Shown piece after piece: positions 60,456-64,000 of a stretch of 64,000 nt of DNA; within the stretch, counting starts at the first letter, position 1; each line of letters opens with the position of its first letter. Origin of the DNA: M3007 sp046296435 (lineage in GTDB: Bacteria > Bacteroidota > Bacteroidia > Chitinophagales > Saprospiraceae). Location: positions 21,081 through 85,080 of the forward strand of contig JBKBLI010000003.1 in the NCBI GenBank assembly GCA_046296435.1, read 5' to 3'. A model generated the notes under the pieces. It was not told where the DNA came from. It searched no databases and saw only the letters and a list, made by a program, of their open reading frames with translations. A program made the position numbers and the translations under genes.

Positions 60456-63400
60456 TCAAAACAAAGCCCGCACTTGTGCGTTGCCACTGTGTATGACACG
60501 GATATCGCCCGTTTTGCGGCCTTCGTATTGCAGGCTGATTTGCAGGGCGCCCGAAAGCTGGCGGTCCAGTTGTAAGCTCCATAGGGCATTTTGGCCGTTT
60601 TGCAACCCTTCGAGCATGCTATATGACACCGGGGTGTTGGCTTCGCCGTTATAGCGCACCCGAGCCAGCGCGACCCGGCTGCGCACGGAGGTTGCCTGCC
60701 TGGCCGCGGGATTCCATGCAAGCTCGGCAGTCCAGTCGTTTTGGCGGGAGATCTCATCGCCAAGGCGGTTTTGGCTGCTGCGGTATCTGTGCCACAGGCT
60801 CAGACGCAGATGGCGATTGGGCAGCCAATTGATCTGTGGCTGGTAGTTGGCAAACGCGATGTCGAAACGCCGCGCCGCGAATAGCTCATTGTCGCTGCCG
60901 CGCTCGCCTGTGGCATAGTCTTGCTCGACGCTCCAGTGTTTGTTCAGGTTGTAACGGGCATGCAAAGCCCATTCGCCAAGGCTTCGCTTTTCGAAGCCAG
61001 TGGCCAGCAGTTGGCGGTTGCGATTGTCGTTGCGGGCGATTGAGGCATCCCAGCGCGGGTCGCCGCGATTGAAAAAAAATACCGATCGCACCGATATGGC
61101 GGCGCTGGCCAGCGCGGTATCGCTGACCGTCAACTGAAAGGGGTTCCACACGCTCACACCCTCTACCCCCGCCCTCACGCGTCGGTTGACCTGCAAAGTA
61201 TTTTGTAAGGAGGCGCGGCTCAGGGCTTTTTTCCAGCGTTTTTTGGAGCCGCTCCAGATGACACGCGGCTCCAGGCGAAGATTTTGGTTGAATAGGGCGT
61301 TGTTGGTGCGGATGTATTCGGGCGAGGTGGCGGCTACACGCACAAAGTTAGCCTGATCCCGAAAAACGGCGATTTCCATTTCGTCTTGTTGTATCAGGCT
61401 GTCGAGGTTGCGGTCGATCCACACGTACTGTCCTTCGCCCGGACTAACCCGGATGTACGTAAACTCTATGCGCGGACTCTGGCCGGATCCCAATTCGTAA
61501 CCGAGGGTCAGATTGACCGCATTGCGCCAGGCGCTAAGCGTATAGTCGGCACGGCCAAGCCAGGTATTTTGTCGCCCCACTTCGGTCTGAGGATTGGGGA
61601 TCAGGGTGTGCAGGCGCCGTAGCGTGAGGCTGTAATTGAGCGTATGTGCCAGCCGCCGCGAGGGCGCCGGCATCGGACGCCATGCGCCTGAGCCGCCGAA
61701 CTCGTCGGCGAGGGCGCTCTGTACAAAGGCGAAGTCGCGCGGGAGATAATCTGTGCGTTGACGGTAAAAGAGTTCCCACTGCAAGCCCTCGTTTCGGGCC
61801 GGCGAACCTACGTAGCAGCGCATCATGTCATACCAAAAGCTCAGTTCGTTGGGGCCGATCGGCTCGTTGGGCCTGCTGCGCTGATTGCGCTCGCGCTCGA
61901 AGTAGTACCCGGCCTGTAGCCATGCGCGGCGCTGTGTGGAGTCGTTCTTGAAAAAAACCTTAGCGATCTCGAACTTAGGCCGCGAAAAACGGGAATCCTC
62001 CAGCACGCCGGAACTACTGAGCGCATTCCACTCGGCCCGCAGGGTAAAGTCCTTCCAGGAGGCGTTGACGCGGGCTTTATGGCGTATGCCCCTGTAGCTG
62101 CCTTGCCGAATGAAGGCGCCCAATTCGTAGTCGGCATCACCCTTTTTGTCAAGCGCCGCAGCAACGCCGGCCCGAAGCAAATGCTCGGCCACAGTATCGC
62201 TCTGAACGTCCGTATTCCAGTCGCGCACAAATTCGGGGGCGCGATAGGGATTGAGGGGCAGAAAGTGGCGGCCCGTGTGTTCGTAGGCGACCCTCACCTG
62301 CGAATGCCACCCATGCGCGCTCCCCGCTCTCAGTTCCCGCCGCGCTTCGAGGTATCCTGCAAATCCCAGATTGTCGTCGGCATCCAAAGGCGACAGGCGA
62401 TTGATATCGCGGTTGCTCAATGCCGCTTCAGCAAGTATTGCGGTGCGGGTATCCGGCCTGAAGCGCGCGCCTGCCGTGTACAGATGCCGAAGTTCGGGAG
62501 GATTGAGGCGGACTACCGGCTCGAAGTTGCCGCGAGGCGCGCAGTTGACTGGATCAGGAGCCACCCACTCGAAAGCGCGACCATTGGCTCCGTTGGCCAG
62601 CAACCTGTAGTTGCCCTGTCCTTGGGGCGTTTCGGTAAATCGCGCGCTCACCTGCGCCTCGGAGAGATTGGCGGTCTGGCGCAGAAACCGGATAGGCTGC
62701 CCGCAGGCCATGGTATCAGCCCATACGTAATATACCCGTGCAGGGTCGGGCGCGTCGCCGGGCTGGAGGGTATCGACGCCGCTGCTGAAGGCGTTGCGCA
62801 GGTTGTCGCCAGCCAAGGCCAAGACGCGTCGCCCCGCATCGCCTACGCCTTCGACCCCACTTTCGGCGCGGCCATCCTGTTCGGCGTAGATATTGGCATA
62901 GACCTCTCCCCGCGTCCGACGCCAGCGCATGCCCGTCTGTATGGTGCTGCGGGTGTATTGGCGGGTGATGTACTCAAACTCGACAATGATGCGGATGTCT
63001 TTGGTGATAAGGCGCCGGGCTGTGAACGTCAACTCGCCTGTGTTGTAGTCCATCACATAGTCGTCCTCTTGGCCTCGCCGCAACAGCAAGCCATCGGCAA
63101 AGACCCGTTCCGTCCCGGCCAATACGATGATGAAGCGCTCCCCATCGGCGCCTTGCAGCCTGTACGGGCCTTGATTCCCCTCCCGCCCCTCAATCAGTTG
63201 GCGCGCGAATCGCCCTCTGGACAAGGCTGCCGCTACGCTGTACTCAAAAGTATCGCGACCGGCGATTTTTTCGTCGCGAAAGGCAACCCCTTGCAAGCGT
63301 TTGAAATAATTGGCGAAGTATCCTTGCGGGCGATTCAGGTCGTAATCGCCGGCGGTCAGTACGGCGCTGCGGCGTCGGAGTTGGATGAATATGCGGTCAA

Positions 63401-64000
63401 ACTCCTGCAACTGACGCGTCGTGCCGTCGGGTTGCAGTGGGATAGAGTTGTCGCTGATGGCGCCTGCGATTTCGATATCTTTGCCAATACGACCACTGAG
63501 CTGGAGGTTGAGGTTGGAATTGAACACCAGATTCTGGTTGTTGCCAAGGCTCAGCCCCCGGGTGTAAGCGCCGTTGGTTTGTAGTCCGCCGCTTTCCCAG
63601 GGCTTGGACTGGGGTTGCCAGGGTCTGTAGTCAAAGTTGATGTTGTCGCCGCCCATCCGTACGCGGGCGATCTGCATGGTATCCATGCGACTGGTTGACG
63701 CTCCAAGATCAAAAGGCAGGGTCCGATATCGCACTTCGAGGCGTTCACATTCGGGACAATAAGCCCTCAGCGCGACCGTATCCGTCATCAGGAGGGTGTT
63801 TTTTATTCCAAAAAAATGTAACGGCAGGGGGCGGCCGCTCGCAGCGTCGCGTACAGATAGGAGGGGGGGAGCCAGGGTGAGGGTATCGAGTTGCCAGACC
63901 TGCGCGACAGGTATGCGCTTTGTCCTTCGGTTGTCCGGCAATTGCGCCGCTACCGGGCCGAGCGCAGCCCACAAGAGCGCTGCGACAATCAATTCCTTTT
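60456..64000 (-). CDS. Large outer-membrane beta-barrel protein of unknown function, 5' end outside the window
   Basis: At least 1180 residues. The frame is open to the window edge. The TTG at 63992 is probably an internal Leu in a signal peptide (KELIVAALLWAALGPVAAQ), so the start lies just outside. The mature part has a short beta-rich domain, then a conserved segment (LSLGNNQNLVFNSNLNLQLSG, AISDNSIPLQPDGTTRQLQEF, AGDYDLNRPQGYFANYFKRLQG) seen in large uncharacterised Bacteroidota outer-membrane proteins. A long series of alternating amphipathic strands (~380-1178) follows, as in a barrel. No TonB plug is evident. The function is unknown. Confidence 0.8.
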   Translation of the reverse strand, partial: KELIVAALLWAALGPVAAQLPDNRRTKRIPVAQVWQLDTLTLAPPLLSVRDAASGRPLPLHFFGIKNTLLMTDTVALRAYCPECERLEVRYRTLPFDLGASTSRMDTMQIARVRMGGDNINFDYRPWQPQSKPWESGGLQTNGAYTRGLSLGNNQNLVFNSNLNLQLSGRIGKDIEIAGAISDNSIPLQPDGTTRQLQEFDRIFIQLRRRSAVLTAGDYDLNRPQGYFANYFKRLQGVAFRDEKIAGRDTFEYSVAAALSRGRFARQLIEGREGNQGPYRLQGADGERFIIVLAGTERVFADGLLLRRGQEDDYVMDYNTGELTFTARRLITKDIRIIVEFEYITRQYTRSTIQTGMRWRRTRGEVYANIYAEQDGRAESGVEGVGDAGRRVLALAGDNLRNAFSSGVDTLQPGDAPDPARVYYVWADTMACGQPIRFLRQTANLSEAQVSARFTETPQGQGNYRLLANGANGRAFEWVAPDPVNCAPRGNFEPVVRLNPPELRHLYTAGARFRPDTRTAILAEAALSNRDINRLSPLDADDNLGFAGYLEARRELRAGSAHGWHSQVRVAYEHTGRHFLPLNPYRAPEFVRDWNTDVQSDTVAEHLLRAGVAAALDKKGDADYELGAFIRQGSYRGIRHKARVNASWKDFTLRAEWNALSSSGVLEDSRFSRPKFEIAKVFFKNDSTQRRAWLQAGYYFERERNQRSRPNEPIGPNELSFWYDMMRCYVGSPARNEGLQWELFYRQRTDYLPRDFAFVQSALADEFGGSGAWRPMPAPSRRLAHTLNYSLTLRRLHTLIPNPQTEVGRQNTWLGRADYTLSAWRNAVNLTLGYELGSGQSPRIEFTYIRVSPGEGQYVWIDRNLDSLIQQDEMEIAVFRDQANFVRVAATSPEYIRTNNALFNQNLRLEPRVIWSGSKKRWKKALSRASLQNTLQVNRRVRAGVEGVSVWNPFQLTVSDTALASAAISVRSVFFFNRGDPRWDASIARNDNRNRQLLATGFEKRSLGEWALHARYNLNKHWSVEQDYATGERGSDNELFAARRFDIAFANYQPQINWLPNRHLRLSLWHRYRSSQNRLGDEISRQNDWTAELAWNPAARQATSVRSRVALARVRYNGEANTPVSYSMLEGLQNGQNALWSLQLDRQLSGALQISLQYEGRKTGDIRVIHSGNAQVRALF

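Noticed and set aside
62079..63584. 501-codon plus-strand frame
   Set aside because: Antisense to the large outer-membrane protein gene; no signal, motif or start context.
1..64000. tRNA, rRNA, CRISPR, transposase or phage genes
   Set aside because: Looked for by eye (cloverleaf-like ends, regularly spaced repeats, DDE or tyrosine-recombinase motifs) and none seen; absence is not proven without a covariance or profile search.

Overview
The window looks like a scaffold piece from a GC-rich member of the Bacteroidota, most likely a Saprospiria/Lewinella-type marine or freshwater bacterium (inference). The grounds are: several secreted proteins ending in type IX secretion (T9SS) C-terminal sorting domains; a TonB-dependent receptor with an N-terminal carboxypeptidase-regulatory-like domain; promoters of the Bacteroidota type (TTTG, then TANNTTTG); a MalQ with an N-terminal starch-binding module; and a small FecR-like anti-sigma domain. 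No rRNA, tRNA, CRISPR array, insertion sequence or phage gene was seen. Three runs of N (16352-16449, 38752-38851, 53308-53404) are assembly gaps.

Layout. 1-5758: a 4-alpha-glucanotransferase (5' end outside the window) and an S9 peptidase. 5865-38623: a large uronate and pectin utilisation region. Its parts are: a minus-strand operon for a GH2 beta-glucuronidase-like enzyme, an exported enolase-superfamily dehydratase, an ExuT-type transporter and KDPG aldolase; a plus-strand uxaC-kdgK pair followed by a GH28 polygalacturonase; an ECF sigma factor and a LacI-type repressor that share operator and promoter architecture; a minus-strand operon for a TonB receptor and two T9SS-secreted proteins (one of 1731 residues); a minus-strand set of a 72-residue FecR-like protein, fructuronate reductase, mannonate dehydratase and a C4-dicarboxylate symporter; a second GH28 with a secreted alpha/alpha-toroid protein; a second exported enolase-superfamily enzyme with altronate dehydratase; and another toroid protein. 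38963-64000: general cell-envelope and housekeeping genes (MltA, a T9SS esterase and GT2, a T9SS SASA-domain esterase, an aquaporin-like channel, an S9 peptidase, an M14 carboxypeptidase, LpxH, a desaturase, a peroxiredoxin-like protein without its catalytic cysteine, a dockerin-like surface protein, acetyl-CoA synthetase and a large outer-membrane protein).

How the genes fit together. Polygalacturonases and the GH2 enzyme would release galacturonate and glucuronate outside or in the periplasm. The ExuT-like carrier takes them up. UxaC isomerises them, the SDR (UxuB type) reduces fructuronate, UxuA and UxaA dehydrate mannonate and altronate to 2-keto-3-deoxygluconate, KdgK phosphorylates it and Eda cleaves KDPG to pyruvate and glyceraldehyde-3-phosphate. 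A classical tagaturonate reductase (UxaB) is not in the window.

The most unusual sequence-level feature is a family of short T-run/A-run palindromes (T7-9, 0-4 bases, A7-9). They recur through an otherwise GC-rich window, both between genes and in frame inside conserved genes, where they encode Phe-Phe-x-Lys-Lys. Other points worth a second look are the solitary FecR-like anti-sigma domain, the peroxiredoxin with Trp at the peroxidatic cysteine, a matched pair of LacI operators, and N gaps that appear to have been inserted into otherwise seamless genes.
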